From NCBI GenBank assembly GCA_964391325.1, contig CAYMJM010000001.1, forward strand, positions 23,006 to 87,005: a stretch of 64,000 nt of DNA, given 5' to 3'. Shown one piece after another: positions 25,268 through 33,588 of this stretch. The notes beneath the pieces were generated by a model, which saw only the letters and a program-made list of their open reading frames with translations, had not been told where the DNA came from and ran no database searches. A program made the translations under genes and the position numbers. This DNA comes from CAYMJM01 sp964391325 (lineage in GTDB: Bacteria > Patescibacteriota > Dojkabacteria > B142 > JAFGMG01). Each line of letters begins with the position of its first letter. Within the stretch, counting starts at the first letter, position 1.

Positions 25268-25577
25268 AATGATTATATAAAAATGTAGTTTAATATACTA
25301 TAAATTAAAGTTAAGATTATATAGTGTTTTATCTTAATACTTACAAATCTAAAATGCTCTATATTAGAAGATTTTTGACATTAGAGGTGCACTCCCCACT
25401 AAATGTCTAGGCGAGACAATGACTAAACTACCTTGGAAGGTTTACTGATTGACCAGTATACTCTCCCCTCACAAAACCATAATCAGTACTGACTAGCTTT
25501 AAATCCTCTTGTGTTTTCCATGTGGCGTTTGGGGACTACAAAAGTCGTTTATTTGTTTCCCTAATTCGTAGCTTATC
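25268..25577. other. 310-bp gap without a gene; possible structured RNA
   Basis: No open frame of note. The part from about 25375 to 25560 is richer in GC than the neighbouring gaps and has paired segments such as GACATT (25377-25382) with AATGTC 20 bases on. TTGACA at 25375-25380 could be a -35 box for the plus strand, but the matching -10 (ACTAAA) is weak. It does not match tmRNA, RNase P RNA, SRP RNA or a riboswitch that I know. Confidence 0.3.
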
Positions 25578-26099
25578 TTAATTATATCTGAATCTAACTT
25601 TCTGGGTCTTCTCTCTAGTACTGACATAAGCGACAATGTCTATATCAGGTGAGGCTAGTTGAACCATAGTTCCTACGCCAGGCTGCTCATATAGACTGAC
25701 ACCTGGAATTTCCTGCTTTTCAACTTGTTTGATAAGTTCGTTGTATTGAGCGTCTTCAGTATAAAAGTCAACATCACCTAGGTACTGTCCGTATGGTGTT
25801 GGATCGGGCTTTCTTATATACAAGTAAGTATAAGCTACTTCAGGCGCATCCCTGTTTGCTGGAAAAATTATTGGCTCATGTAATCTAAAATATTTACGGT
25901 TTGGCTCGCTAGAAGCCTCGGTTAGCTGAGTACGTAATTTGACTAGAAATTCATACTCATTATCAAAGTGACAAAACACTCCTATGTTACCTGGATTAGG
26001 GAAGTAATGATTGAAGGATTGCTTACATAGTTTATAGGCAGAATAGTGAATGTATTTAATGCGTTTTAACAATTCATCCGCTGTGTTAATTGGGGTCAT
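25578..26099 (-). CDS. Hypothetical protein
   Basis: The family is not recognised. The 173-residue protein is soluble, with mixed helix and strand, a helical N-terminus (ADELLKRIKYIHYSAYKLC) and no membrane segment. It starts 20 bases downstream of the tRNA-Gly(CCC) gene and may be read from the same transcript. Confidence 0.55.
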   Translation of the reverse strand: MTPINTADELLKRIKYIHYSAYKLCKQSFNHYFPNPGNIGVFCHFDNEYEFLVKLRTQLTEASSEPNRKYFRLHEPIIFPANRDAPEVAYTYLYIRKPDPTPYGQYLGDVDFYTEDAQYNELIKQVEKQEIPGVSLYEQPGVGTMVQLASPDIDIVAYVSTREKTQKVRFRYN

Positions 26100-26118
26100 A
26101 GGTTTGTATTGATAAAAA

Positions 26119-26191
26119 AGCGAACGACGAGATTCGAACCCGCGACCTCTTCCTTGGGAAGGAAGCGTTCTACCAACTGAACTACGTTCGC
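26119..26191 (-). tRNA. tRNA-Gly (CCC)
   Basis: A 73-nt cloverleaf: acceptor GCGAACG/CGTTCGC, anticodon loop TTCCCAA with CCC, T-loop GGTTCGAATC, discriminator T. CCA is not encoded. With tRNA-Gly(GCC) at 10171 this gives two glycine isoacceptors in the window, both with discriminator T. Confidence 0.95.
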
Positions 26192-26237
26192 TTATACCTA
26201 GATATTAATACTTTTCCGTTGATTTGAAAAGAGACTG

Positions 26238-26741
26238 TCAAACTTTATAAGCAATAAGTTTCCCTGTCTTTTTTATTTGTTCAAAGCCTTCTAAATGAAA
26301 CGTGTTAGTTATAATTCGGGTCCCTGGTCTAAGCTCCTGCTTAAATTTTCCTGCCAAATCAGACATAGTTGCCGGTAATAGGTAACAAAAAATCACATCA
26401 TAGTCTCTTAGATTAACTTTATATAGATTTTTTCTTTCCACTTGAACGTCTGTGTGTGTGATTGCAGCCTTCACTTTTGTATAAGTCACAAGGAAAGGGT
26501 TTAATTCAACACCAACTACAATCTTGGCATGCTTGCTGGCCTCAAATAAAATTCTACCATCTCCCGAGCCTAAGTCTATAACTTTATCATCTTTACCGAT
26601 ATCAGCTATCTCAACCATATTCCTAACTAATTTTTTATTTGAAGGATAGTAAGGGGGAGATCCAAATACCGGCGGGATAAACCAGTAGCACAAAAAAATC
26701 GCATATGTAAAAAGTAATAGTAACAAAAGTATTTCAACCAT
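26238..26741 (-). CDS. Membrane-anchored SAM-dependent methyltransferase
   Basis: The 167 residues begin with one membrane helix (about 3-22), followed by a class I methyltransferase core: VIDLGSGDGRILFEA is the SAM-binding motif I, and GVELNPF holds the acidic residue that binds the ribose. The catalytic domain faces the cytosol. The small size and membrane tether suggest a protein or lipid substrate. Its start overlaps the stop of the PLP enzyme by one base (TGATG), so the two are translationally coupled. Confidence 0.8.
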   Translation of the reverse strand: MVEILLLLLLFTYAIFLCYWFIPPVFGSPPYYPSNKKLVRNMVEIADIGKDDKVIDLGSGDGRILFEASKHAKIVVGVELNPFLVTYTKVKAAITHTDVQVERKNLYKVNLRDYDVIFCYLLPATMSDLAGKFKQELRPGTRIITNTFHLEGFEQIKKTGKLIAYKV

Positions 26742-27703
26742 CAGATTCCACTAATAATACAAACAGGACTAGAATATCTTCTTTTCTTGCCTAGGGCGCG
26801 TATGAGTCCTGCAAAGGAGAGGCAGCCATTATAAGTTAGGTCTGGCAGGTTAGTCTTTTTTTGAAGGAATGTTGTAGCTTTAATAATTTCTTTTGTTGAT
26901 AAAACCCACCCTGAGCCCTGGGAATTTTTAATTATTTCTATAACTTCTTCTTTTCTTTTTGCTACCTTATCTACAATTGCATCTGCAGGGCTATCTCCCG
27001 ACTGCTCGAAGGCCATATCAAACCCTTTTGCCATAGGATGAACTTTGGTTGTTTGGCATATATGAATTTGGGGTATTGGTATATCTATATCATTATAGCC
27101 TTTTGCCAACCCGACTGTGCTTGTTCCGGAGCTGCAGGGGATAAAAATTGCGTCGGTTTGAGGAGCTTCTTTTGCAAGTTCGTATGAAATTGTTTTAAAC
27201 CCTTCGATCGCTATTTTATCTTCCGAGCCTCTGAGATTAATATAGTTCCCCTGGTTACTAAACTTTATTGCATCAGACTTAGCTCTTTCAGAGAAATTCA
27301 AAGTAATTCTTGGGTTGGTGTTAATAATGTGCTCTAAGTGTTTTAACTTATTTTTATTTATTTTATTGGATACAAAAATTGCTAACTTGATATCAGTAAG
27401 GTTGACATAAGCAGCAGCTGAGTTTGCAGCATTGCCTGACGATGATATAAGCAGTTTTTTCTTCCCATGGGTGTTGTAATATGAGACCTGAAAAGCAAGG
27501 CTTCTATCCTTAAAAGATTTATTTGGGTTCATGGTTTCCAGTTTCAGTAATACTTTTTGTGTACTTTTAGCTTCAACCCCTAGGTGTTTTAGTTCATATC
27601 TATCAAGATAAATTGTATAAATATTAGTTTGCCCTTCTCCCAAGCTCAGCTGGAACTTTTCGGGAATTTGAGCGCTGATTTTAGGGAACCTCCAAATTGA
27701 CAT
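26741..27703 (-). CDS. Threonine synthase-like PLP enzyme
   Basis: A fold-type II PLP enzyme of 320 residues. The cofactor lysine is in NKSFKDRS and the phosphate-related loop is SSSGNAANSAAAY, as in threonine synthase, serine/threonine dehydratase and cysteine synthase relatives. The N-terminus (LSLGEGQTNIY) is most like threonine synthase. No homoserine-pathway gene is nearby. It is divergent from the LysW-like cassette and coupled to a methyltransferase, so it may supply or change an amino acid for that system; this is inference. Confidence 0.78.
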   Translation of the reverse strand: MSIWRFPKISAQIPEKFQLSLGEGQTNIYTIYLDRYELKHLGVEAKSTQKVLLKLETMNPNKSFKDRSLAFQVSYYNTHGKKKLLISSSGNAANSAAAYVNLTDIKLAIFVSNKINKNKLKHLEHIINTNPRITLNFSERAKSDAIKFSNQGNYINLRGSEDKIAIEGFKTISYELAKEAPQTDAIFIPCSSGTSTVGLAKGYNDIDIPIPQIHICQTTKVHPMAKGFDMAFEQSGDSPADAIVDKVAKRKEEVIEIIKNSQGSGWVLSTKEIIKATTFLQKKTNLPDLTYNGCLSFAGLIRALGKKRRYSSPVCIISGI

Positions 27704-27743
27704 TTTGTAGTGAAATTTATTAATAATTTGCGTTAATATATTG

Positions 27744-27763
27744 CTTTGCTTATCATAGCAAAG
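27744..27763. promoter_or_regulatory. Palindrome in the divergent promoter region of the LysW-like cassette
   Basis: CTTTGCT-tatcat-AGCAAAG is a perfect 7-bp inverted repeat midway between the divergent PLP-enzyme and LysW-like genes. A -10-like TAAAAT follows at 27771-27776. It could be an operator serving both directions. Confidence 0.4.
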
Positions 27764-27805
27764 GACAGGGTAAAATAAAATGTATTATTTTTTATCTAGA
27801 ATGTT

Positions 27806-27988
27806 ATGGAAGAGAGTTTAATTACTACAGGACAATCCTACGTCTGTCTGGAATGCAAGAATGAAAACACTCTCGATAGTACAAATATTGGAGATGTCGT
27901 AGAATGTGATTTTTGCGGAATAGAATATGAAATTATTGAGGAGGAAGGGAAAAATTATAAACTGGTTATCATAGAGGAAGAAAAATAG
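27806..27988 (+). CDS. LysW-like zinc-ribbon carrier protein
   Basis: A 60-residue acidic protein. Cys14, Cys17, Cys34 and Cys37 form the zinc ribbon, and GDVVECDFCGIEYEI is very close to the core of LysW/ArgW, the amino-group carrier proteins of lysine and arginine synthesis. The classic LysW C-terminal EDWGE is not present; this one ends IIEEEK. It lies 26 bases before an ATP-grasp gene, which is where a carrier and its ligase would be expected. No lysZ, lysY, lysJ or lysK is near, so a different carried substrate is likely. Confidence 0.75.
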   Translation: MEESLITTGQSYVCLECKNENTLDSTNIGDVVECDFCGIEYEIIEEEGKNYKLVIIEEEK

Positions 27989-28014
27989 TAGAATAAGGAA
28001 AGTATTTTAAGCAA

Positions 28015-29466
28015 ATGTCTAAAGTTGACTTCTTCCTTAAACAAATAAATTTTAAGCTCAAAGATAAACCTTTATTTTACATATGTAATGATCCGGAGAG
28101 GGCCTTGGGGCTTGAGGCTTTGCTGAAAAACTATCATATCGTGTGCGTGGATGACTCGGATTTGTTTACTTATATAAAACTTCAAATTGGAAATATTTTC
28201 TCTCTGGAAAACCATGTTGGACAAAAAAATGCTCTCTTTAGAAGCTCAGCGAAGTTACTTGAAGAAGAGTCAGTAGCAGAGTATATCAATAACAATTCAA
28301 AGCAAAATGAAAGATTTTTTCAAACATTCAAAATTTCTTCAAGATTTCAAAAATTAGCGGAAAGATACAATGCTACACTACTCAATACAACTTCGCAGCT
28401 AAACAAAAGCTTTGAGAATAAACTTAGGCAATATAGGTTACTAAAACAGTATGAAGTTAACTTTCCACCAACTTTAATATCCAAACTCAAAGAATTGGAC
28501 TATCAGACTTTAGCAGATAAGCTAGGCAATAGTCTTGTTATTCAGTTTGACCGCGGCCACACAGGAACTGGAACGGTCTTTATCAATTCTATTGATGAAT
28601 TTAAAAGTATACAGCAAAAATTTCCTGATAGAGAAGCTAGAGTTGCAAGTAGAGTAGAAGGATTCAGCTATACAGTTAATGCAGCAGTAAGCAGAAATGG
28701 AATTTATGTAGCAGGTTTGAGCTATCAAATAACAGGAGTGCCTGAATTGACCCACTTGGAGGGAGGGACTGTAGGAAACGACTTTAGCTGCAGACAAGGT
28801 ATTAGTTCCAAACTTAAGCAGCAAATTATAGAAGAGGTTACCAAGGTTGGGTTTGCTATGAAGGAAGCAGGATACAAAGGCTTATTTGGTGTTGATCTAA
28901 TAGTTTCTTCTGATCAAGTGTATATAATTGAGGTTAATGCCCGACAGCCTGCGTCCGTTCCTTTTCATGCTAAGCTACAGCTAAGACAGGACGAGGTTCC
29001 ACTGTCGATAATTCACATTATGGAATTTATGGATCTAATTTATGATATAGATCCGATAGAATACTGTAACAAAGGCTTGGAGCCTGTTTCAGCAGGCCAA
29101 CTGTTTCTGCGCAATGTTACTCCAGAACGATTTATAGTAAATGGTAAAATTAAAACTGGAGTTTATAGATTACAGAGTGATAACTCTGCCCTAATATTTA
29201 AAGAACATGGAACAGAAGTCAAAGCAAATACAATATTTTTAGATGAAGAAAAAGATAAGCCTTTAATCTTTCAAAAGGAAGGGTACTCTATAGATTCAAT
29301 TGAAGATGGAGGCTTTTTGATAGCGAGTCAGTTACAAGGAAAACAAGTTAATCAGGGAAATGAAATAGCACGAATTCAAGCATTACAGTCTCTGGTAGGT
29401 AAGGATGGTAAGCCTTTCCCGTGGGCTATAGAAGCATTACAGGCAATATACGAATATTTACGTTAG
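28015..29466 (+). CDS. ATP-grasp ligase
   Basis: A 483-residue protein. Residues about 130-350 form an ATP-grasp domain: SLVIQFDRGHTGTGTVF is the flexible ATP loop, and GVDLIVS with YIIEVNARQPASVPF gives the metal-binding Asp, Glu and Asn. ATP-grasp enzymes make an acyl phosphate and then an amide or thioester bond. The N-terminal part (about 1-120) resembles a pre-ATP-grasp domain, and about 110 residues follow the core. At nearly 200 residues longer than LysX, it is not a simple LysX orthologue. It is in an operon with the LysW-like carrier and the NlpC/P60-like peptidase. Confidence 0.82.
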   Translation: MSKVDFFLKQINFKLKDKPLFYICNDPERALGLEALLKNYHIVCVDDSDLFTYIKLQIGNIFSLENHVGQKNALFRSSAKLLEEESVAEYINNNSKQNERFFQTFKISSRFQKLAERYNATLLNTTSQLNKSFENKLRQYRLLKQYEVNFPPTLISKLKELDYQTLADKLGNSLVIQFDRGHTGTGTVFINSIDEFKSIQQKFPDREARVASRVEGFSYTVNAAVSRNGIYVAGLSYQITGVPELTHLEGGTVGNDFSCRQGISSKLKQQIIEEVTKVGFAMKEAGYKGLFGVDLIVSSDQVYIIEVNARQPASVPFHAKLQLRQDEVPLSIIHIMEFMDLIYDIDPIEYCNKGLEPVSAGQLFLRNVTPERFIVNGKIKTGVYRLQSDNSALIFKEHGTEVKANTIFLDEEKDKPLIFQKEGYSIDSIEDGGFLIASQLQGKQVNQGNEIARIQALQSLVGKDGKPFPWAIEALQAIYEYLR

Positions 29467-29475
29467 TTTCATAAT

Positions 29476-30240
29476 ATGATTCATAAAACAATTCATCCAA
29501 AAGCCCAAGAAGCAATTCACAGGTACTTTAACCTTCCTTTTGGCAGAAAGAGGGTAAAATGCCCTTATTATATGAATATTAAAAAGGAAAGGGCTGGTCT
29601 ACGAGTAATGGTAGGTAAAGGGAGTGTAGCCGAGATAGTGCACGAGACAAAAGTATGGGCACAGCTAAAAGGTTTTAATCTAAGTCGGAAAAGCGAAGAG
29701 GAAATTAGGGAGTTTATGATTAAGAAGGGAATAGGAATTGACTGCTCGGGTTTTATTGCACATATTTTAGATCATTGGTTTAAATCTGAAAACAGAGGAA
29801 GAGTATGGAACAACCTTAAATTTCAGGATAACAGTATATACGCTCGATTTCGTAGATTTTTGAGACCTATTGAAAATATAGGTGCTAACTTGCTCACTTC
29901 TGATTTGAATTGCATACATATAGATAATTTTGATGATATAGGGCCTGGAGATCTGATTAGAGCGAAAGGAAAGCAAAAAAATGCTCACCATGTAGCAATT
30001 ATTACTGATACTCATAAGAGTGAAAGCGGCAAACTTAAAAAGTTTGACTATGTGCATGCACATAGATTTTATGAGGAAGAAAATGGAGTTAGAAAAGGTA
30101 CAGTAATAATCTCTAAACCAGAAGGGTCTCTAAAAGATCAGGAATGGCGGGATACTTACAATGGGAAAAATTATATGCTTGAGGATCTGAAAGTAAACTA
30201 CGAGGATAATGGCATTAGAAGGCTAAAAGCATTAGCATAA
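29476..30240 (+). CDS. NlpC/P60-like (papain-fold) peptidase or amidase
   Basis: The 254-residue protein lacks a signal peptide. The nucleophile motif GIDCSGFIAHIL contains the Cys, and HHVAIITDTH and VHAHRF offer the His and the polar third residue of the NlpC/P60 triad. Cell-wall NlpC/P60 enzymes are exported, so the lack of a signal here points to a cytosolic substrate. It follows the ATP-grasp gene by 9 bases. It could release a product from the carrier, or make an amide. This is inference from the neighbours. Confidence 0.75.
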   Translation: MIHKTIHPKAQEAIHRYFNLPFGRKRVKCPYYMNIKKERAGLRVMVGKGSVAEIVHETKVWAQLKGFNLSRKSEEEIREFMIKKGIGIDCSGFIAHILDHWFKSENRGRVWNNLKFQDNSIYARFRRFLRPIENIGANLLTSDLNCIHIDNFDDIGPGDLIRAKGKQKNAHHVAIITDTHKSESGKLKKFDYVHAHRFYEEENGVRKGTVIISKPEGSLKDQEWRDTYNGKNYMLEDLKVNYEDNGIRRLKALA

Positions 30241-30330
30241 AAACTATCCTAGGAATAGCGCGTTTTTTACTAAATATTGCTTGTAAAGCAGGGTAGTATG
30301 TTATTATAGAGTTTTATTACTTTCATTTGA

Positions 30331-31713
30331 ATGGTGGGGTCTGATAGGGAAATATTCAACTTTGTAGACGTAGAGACTACAGGAACTAAGAGTGCCGAGG
30401 ATAGAATTATAGAAGTAGCTGCTATTAAAACGCAGGGAGATAAAATTCTTGATATTTACACTGCCTTGGTTAATCCTGGTTTTAGACCATCAAGCTTCAT
30501 ATTGGGACTGACAGGAATTAAATATGAAGACCTGGAAGTATCTAAACGCTTCCAAGATATAGCAGGAGAGCTTTATGAATTTTTGAGTCAGGGTACTTTT
30601 GTTGCCCATAATGCAAGGTTTGATTATTCTTTTTTAAAGAATGAGTTCCTTAGAGCAGGATTTAGCTTTCTACCAAAGATTCTATGTACGGTTAGGCTCT
30701 CTAGCGCACTCTACCCTCACTTGAAAAAACATAACTTGGAATCCTTAGTTAAACGTCTGCATATTAAATTGGAAAACCACCACCGAGCTTATGATGATGC
30801 GTATAGCCTTTTTGAGTTTATAAAGCTCGAAAGATGTAATCGACAAGATCACGATTTCCACAGAATTATAAGTGAGTTAACTGGCTCGCCAGCTATCCCC
30901 AAGCTAATTAGCAAGGCTGATCTAGACAGCATTCCTGATACTACAGGAGTTTATTTATTCTTAAATGCACAAGCCTATCCTATTTATATTGGAATGAGTA
31001 AGAGCATCAGGCAAAGAGTTTTATCACATTTTTACCAGAACTTAAGCAGGAGCAAAGAAATGAAAATTTCCACAAGCCTCAATAAAATTCATTATATAGA
31101 AACAGCTGGTATCTTGGGGGCACAACTTCGGGAGTCGCAATTAATCAAGCAATACCAGCCTTTGTATAACCGAAAACTTCGCAGAAATGACTACTTAACT
31201 TGTGTTATCGCAGAGGAAAATGAGAATGAGTATATTAACCTGTCTATTGGGCGTAGGAAAAACATAAATCAACAAAATTTGCATTACATAGTTGGTATTT
31301 ACAATAGTGTAAAGCAAGCCAAAGCTAATTTAGCTGAAATTGCAAAGGAACATAAACTATGTCCTCAATACCTAGGGTTGGAGCCTAGATCTCGCAACAG
31401 TTGTTTTAATTATTATCTGAAGCTGTGCTCAGGTGCGTGCCGTCATGATATCCCAGTAGAAGAATATAACAGAAGTGTGTACAAAGCTTTTAACAAAACA
31501 CGCTTGTGTGCCTGGCCTTATGGAGGTGAGATAGAGGTAGTTGAGGAGACAAACAAATTTAAGGAGACTTTCGTTATAGACAAATGGGTAGTTAAGAGTG
31601 CTAGGTTTGAAGGAGACTACATAAGAAGTCAACCTACCCTTGAAGCAGGTCGATTTGACCTAGATACTTATAAAATTCTGCATTCCTTTTTAAATCGCGA
31701 GTTTACCACTTAG
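30331..31713 (+). CDS. DnaQ-like 3'-5' exonuclease fused to a UvrC-like GIY-YIG domain
   Basis: Residues about 5-165 are a DEDDh exonuclease like the epsilon subunit of DNA polymerase III: NFVDVETTG, then HNARFDYSFLK, then HHRAYDDAY. Residues about 195-290 are a GIY-YIG nuclease domain (TGVYLFLNAQAYPIYIGMS...LRESQLIKQYQPLYNRKL). A Cys-containing UvrC-like region follows (CFNYYLKLCSGAC). The architecture resembles Cho-type and DinG-associated repair proteins and occurs in several bacterial groups. It probably acts in excision repair together with UvrC. Confidence 0.88.
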   Translation: MVGSDREIFNFVDVETTGTKSAEDRIIEVAAIKTQGDKILDIYTALVNPGFRPSSFILGLTGIKYEDLEVSKRFQDIAGELYEFLSQGTFVAHNARFDYSFLKNEFLRAGFSFLPKILCTVRLSSALYPHLKKHNLESLVKRLHIKLENHHRAYDDAYSLFEFIKLERCNRQDHDFHRIISELTGSPAIPKLISKADLDSIPDTTGVYLFLNAQAYPIYIGMSKSIRQRVLSHFYQNLSRSKEMKISTSLNKIHYIETAGILGAQLRESQLIKQYQPLYNRKLRRNDYLTCVIAEENENEYINLSIGRRKNINQQNLHYIVGIYNSVKQAKANLAEIAKEHKLCPQYLGLEPRSRNSCFNYYLKLCSGACRHDIPVEEYNRSVYKAFNKTRLCAWPYGGEIEVVEETNKFKETFVIDKWVVKSARFEGDYIRSQPTLEAGRFDLDTYKILHSFLNREFTT

Positions 31714-31787
31714 AAATTAATGCAAAGTGATCTATCCTCGTACTTTAGCTGAACTCAAGCTATAGATATTGATATAAGAAAGGCCAT

Positions 31788-31851
31788 TTGGCACTTGAAA
31801 TTTATAGCTGCTAATGTTAGACTATTGGCACTTTAGTTATATAGTTGCTAA
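31788..31851 (+). promoter_or_regulatory. Two tandem CIRCE-like operators before hrcA
   Basis: Element 1 (31788-31814) is TTGGCACTT-N9-AGCTGCTAA and element 2 (31825-31851) is TTGGCACTT-N9-AGTTGCTAA. The 27-bp layout and N9 spacer are those of the HrcA operator (TTAGCACTC-N9-GAGTGCTAA), but the inner bases differ. Element 2 ends two bases before the hrcA ATG. The centres are 37 bases apart. Confidence 0.75.
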
Positions 31852-31853
31852 TT

Positions 31854-32585
31854 ATGATAACTGCCAGACAAAAGCGTTTACTTGAAGCAATAATAAAAGA
31901 ATTTATAGAAACAGCTGAGGCAGTCGGTTCTATTGACTTACCTGAAAAATATGGACTGGATGTTAGTCCTGCTACGATAAGAAATGAGATGGCAACACTT
32001 GTATCCTTAGGATATCTGAATAAAACTCACGCCTCCTCAGGGAGAATCCCAACTACAAGGGCATTTAAATATTTTTTACAAGAAATACTAGATCAATTGC
32101 AGGAGTTGGATGTAAGAGAACAAGCACATTTCAACGAGGACATGTTTCAGAAAAGATACAATATTGACCAATTGATGATATCAGCTGTGAGAGCTTTAAG
32201 CTCCATAACTCACAATCCATCAATTGCGTTGGTAAATGACAGGATTTATCATATTGGTTTAGATATGTTATTAAATAACCCAGAGTATCGTGACTACACG
32301 AAACTACAACACATATTGGCTATGTTGGATGATTATGCCAATCTGGTTCATATCTTTAAATCTCATAAAAGTGAACAAGATATTAAAGTGTTAATTGGGG
32401 AAGATTTAAGACACCCAGCCCTCTACGATTCTGCTATTGTTTTCGCAAATATCCCTAGTTTTCACAAAAGTAGTGGTTATATTGCTATTTTAGGCCCGAA
32501 CCGGATGCAATACGAGAAGGTTATACCTGCTATAAGGTATGTCTCAAATAAAATTTCTAACTTACTAAAAGACTGGAAAATTTAA
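31854..32585 (+). CDS. hrcA: HrcA heat-shock repressor (short form)
   Basis: Represses the chaperone operon by binding CIRCE. The N-terminal winged helix shows family blocks: TARQKRLLEAIIKEFIETAE, SPATIRNEMATLVSLGYL and HASSGRIPTTRAF. The protein has 243 residues, against about 340 usual, with a reduced C-terminal domain. The ATG at 31854 gives MITARQ; the longer frame uses TTG inside operator 2. It heads the hrcA-grpE-dnaK operon and sits directly behind two CIRCE-like sites, so autoregulation is very likely. Confidence 0.9.
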   Translation: MITARQKRLLEAIIKEFIETAEAVGSIDLPEKYGLDVSPATIRNEMATLVSLGYLNKTHASSGRIPTTRAFKYFLQEILDQLQELDVREQAHFNEDMFQKRYNIDQLMISAVRALSSITHNPSIALVNDRIYHIGLDMLLNNPEYRDYTKLQHILAMLDDYANLVHIFKSHKSEQDIKVLIGEDLRHPALYDSAIVFANIPSFHKSSGYIAILGPNRMQYEKVIPAIRYVSNKISNLLKDWKI

Positions 32586-32601
32586 ATTTTAAAGTTTTCT
32601 C

Positions 32602-33537
32602 ATGATTAAATTGGAGCAACTATCTGCTTTAATCAAAAGCCAAGAAAAAGTAAGGATAGAGCAGCTTAAGGATCTAATCCTCTCGCTGGATAGTGCAAAC
32701 CTGCAAACAAAAAGTAAAGAAGATTTCCAAGTTTTCTCGGAGGCGCTTGAAAAGGCTGGTTTATCTAAATTTAAACAAGTCTCTCATGCAGGTAGGAAAA
32801 TAAATGTATATAAGGTCAGTCCGGAGTTAAAAAAAGAATTTTTCGATCTTAATTTTATCGAACTTTCTGAGCCAAAGCCAGGCAAACACCTGAGACACAC
32901 TGAGTGGGAATATGTTTCATACATTGCCGATAACTATGATCTATTATTGAAAATGCTGACTTCTAAAGATAAAGTGACAAAAATTCGACAAATAGAAGAT
33001 GATAAATTTAGCTATTATTCTCCAAGCGACAACAAAATACAGTTCAGGAATAAGAGCATAGGAGAAACTGAAAACTATAATAAGCCAGTAGATACAACAG
33101 AAAAAGAATTAGAGTCGGAACTAGAAAAGGAGAAACAGGCAAGGATGAAACTCATAGCGGATTTTGATAACTATCGTAAATCAACTGAGGCACGACTCAG
33201 TCAAGTTATGCAGAATGCTAATTCTAAAGTTATTATTAAATTAATTGATATTATAGATGATTTTGAAAGAGCTTTACAAACCAAGGAAGATGGAGGGATA
33301 CAACTTATTTATAATAAATTAATAAATTTGCTAAAAGAAGAAAATGTAGAAATGATTAAGTTAGAGCAGGGAGCCAAATATGAACCTTATCAAATGGAAG
33401 CTTTAAGCATCAGTGAAACTGATAATGAGTCCGAAAATAATACTGTCGAACGAATCATACAACAAGGCTATGTCAATGTCGAAACAGGAAGCATTTTAAG
33501 ACCTACTAGAGTTATAGTCAAAAAACTAAAACAGTAA
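32602..33537 (+). CDS. grpE: GrpE nucleotide exchange factor with an extra N-terminal domain
   Basis: The GrpE part is the C-terminal half (about residues 160-311): a long coiled coil with KLIADFDNYRKSTEARL, the core IIKLIDIIDDFERAL, and the end block QQGYVNVETGSILRPTRVIV. It exchanges ADP on DnaK. Ahead of it are about 120 residues (VRIEQLKDLILSL...LRHTEWEYVSYIADNYDLLLKML) that are not part of ordinary GrpE, usually 180-210 residues long. The extra domain looks helical and may sense or bind something. The gene lies 16 bases after hrcA. Confidence 0.88.
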   Translation: MIKLEQLSALIKSQEKVRIEQLKDLILSLDSANLQTKSKEDFQVFSEALEKAGLSKFKQVSHAGRKINVYKVSPELKKEFFDLNFIELSEPKPGKHLRHTEWEYVSYIADNYDLLLKMLTSKDKVTKIRQIEDDKFSYYSPSDNKIQFRNKSIGETENYNKPVDTTEKELESELEKEKQARMKLIADFDNYRKSTEARLSQVMQNANSKVIIKLIDIIDDFERALQTKEDGGIQLIYNKLINLLKEENVEMIKLEQGAKYEPYQMEALSISETDNESENNTVERIIQQGYVNVETGSILRPTRVIVKKLKQ

Positions 33538-33588
33538 CTACATTCTCATGCTGTTTAGAATTTCTATTTTAAATTTTAGTTAAATAAC

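Noticed and set aside
27806..27988. Standard lysine or arginine LysW pathway
   Set aside because: The C-terminal EDWGE is missing and none of lysZ, lysY, lysJ or lysK is near, so I report only a LysW-like protein.
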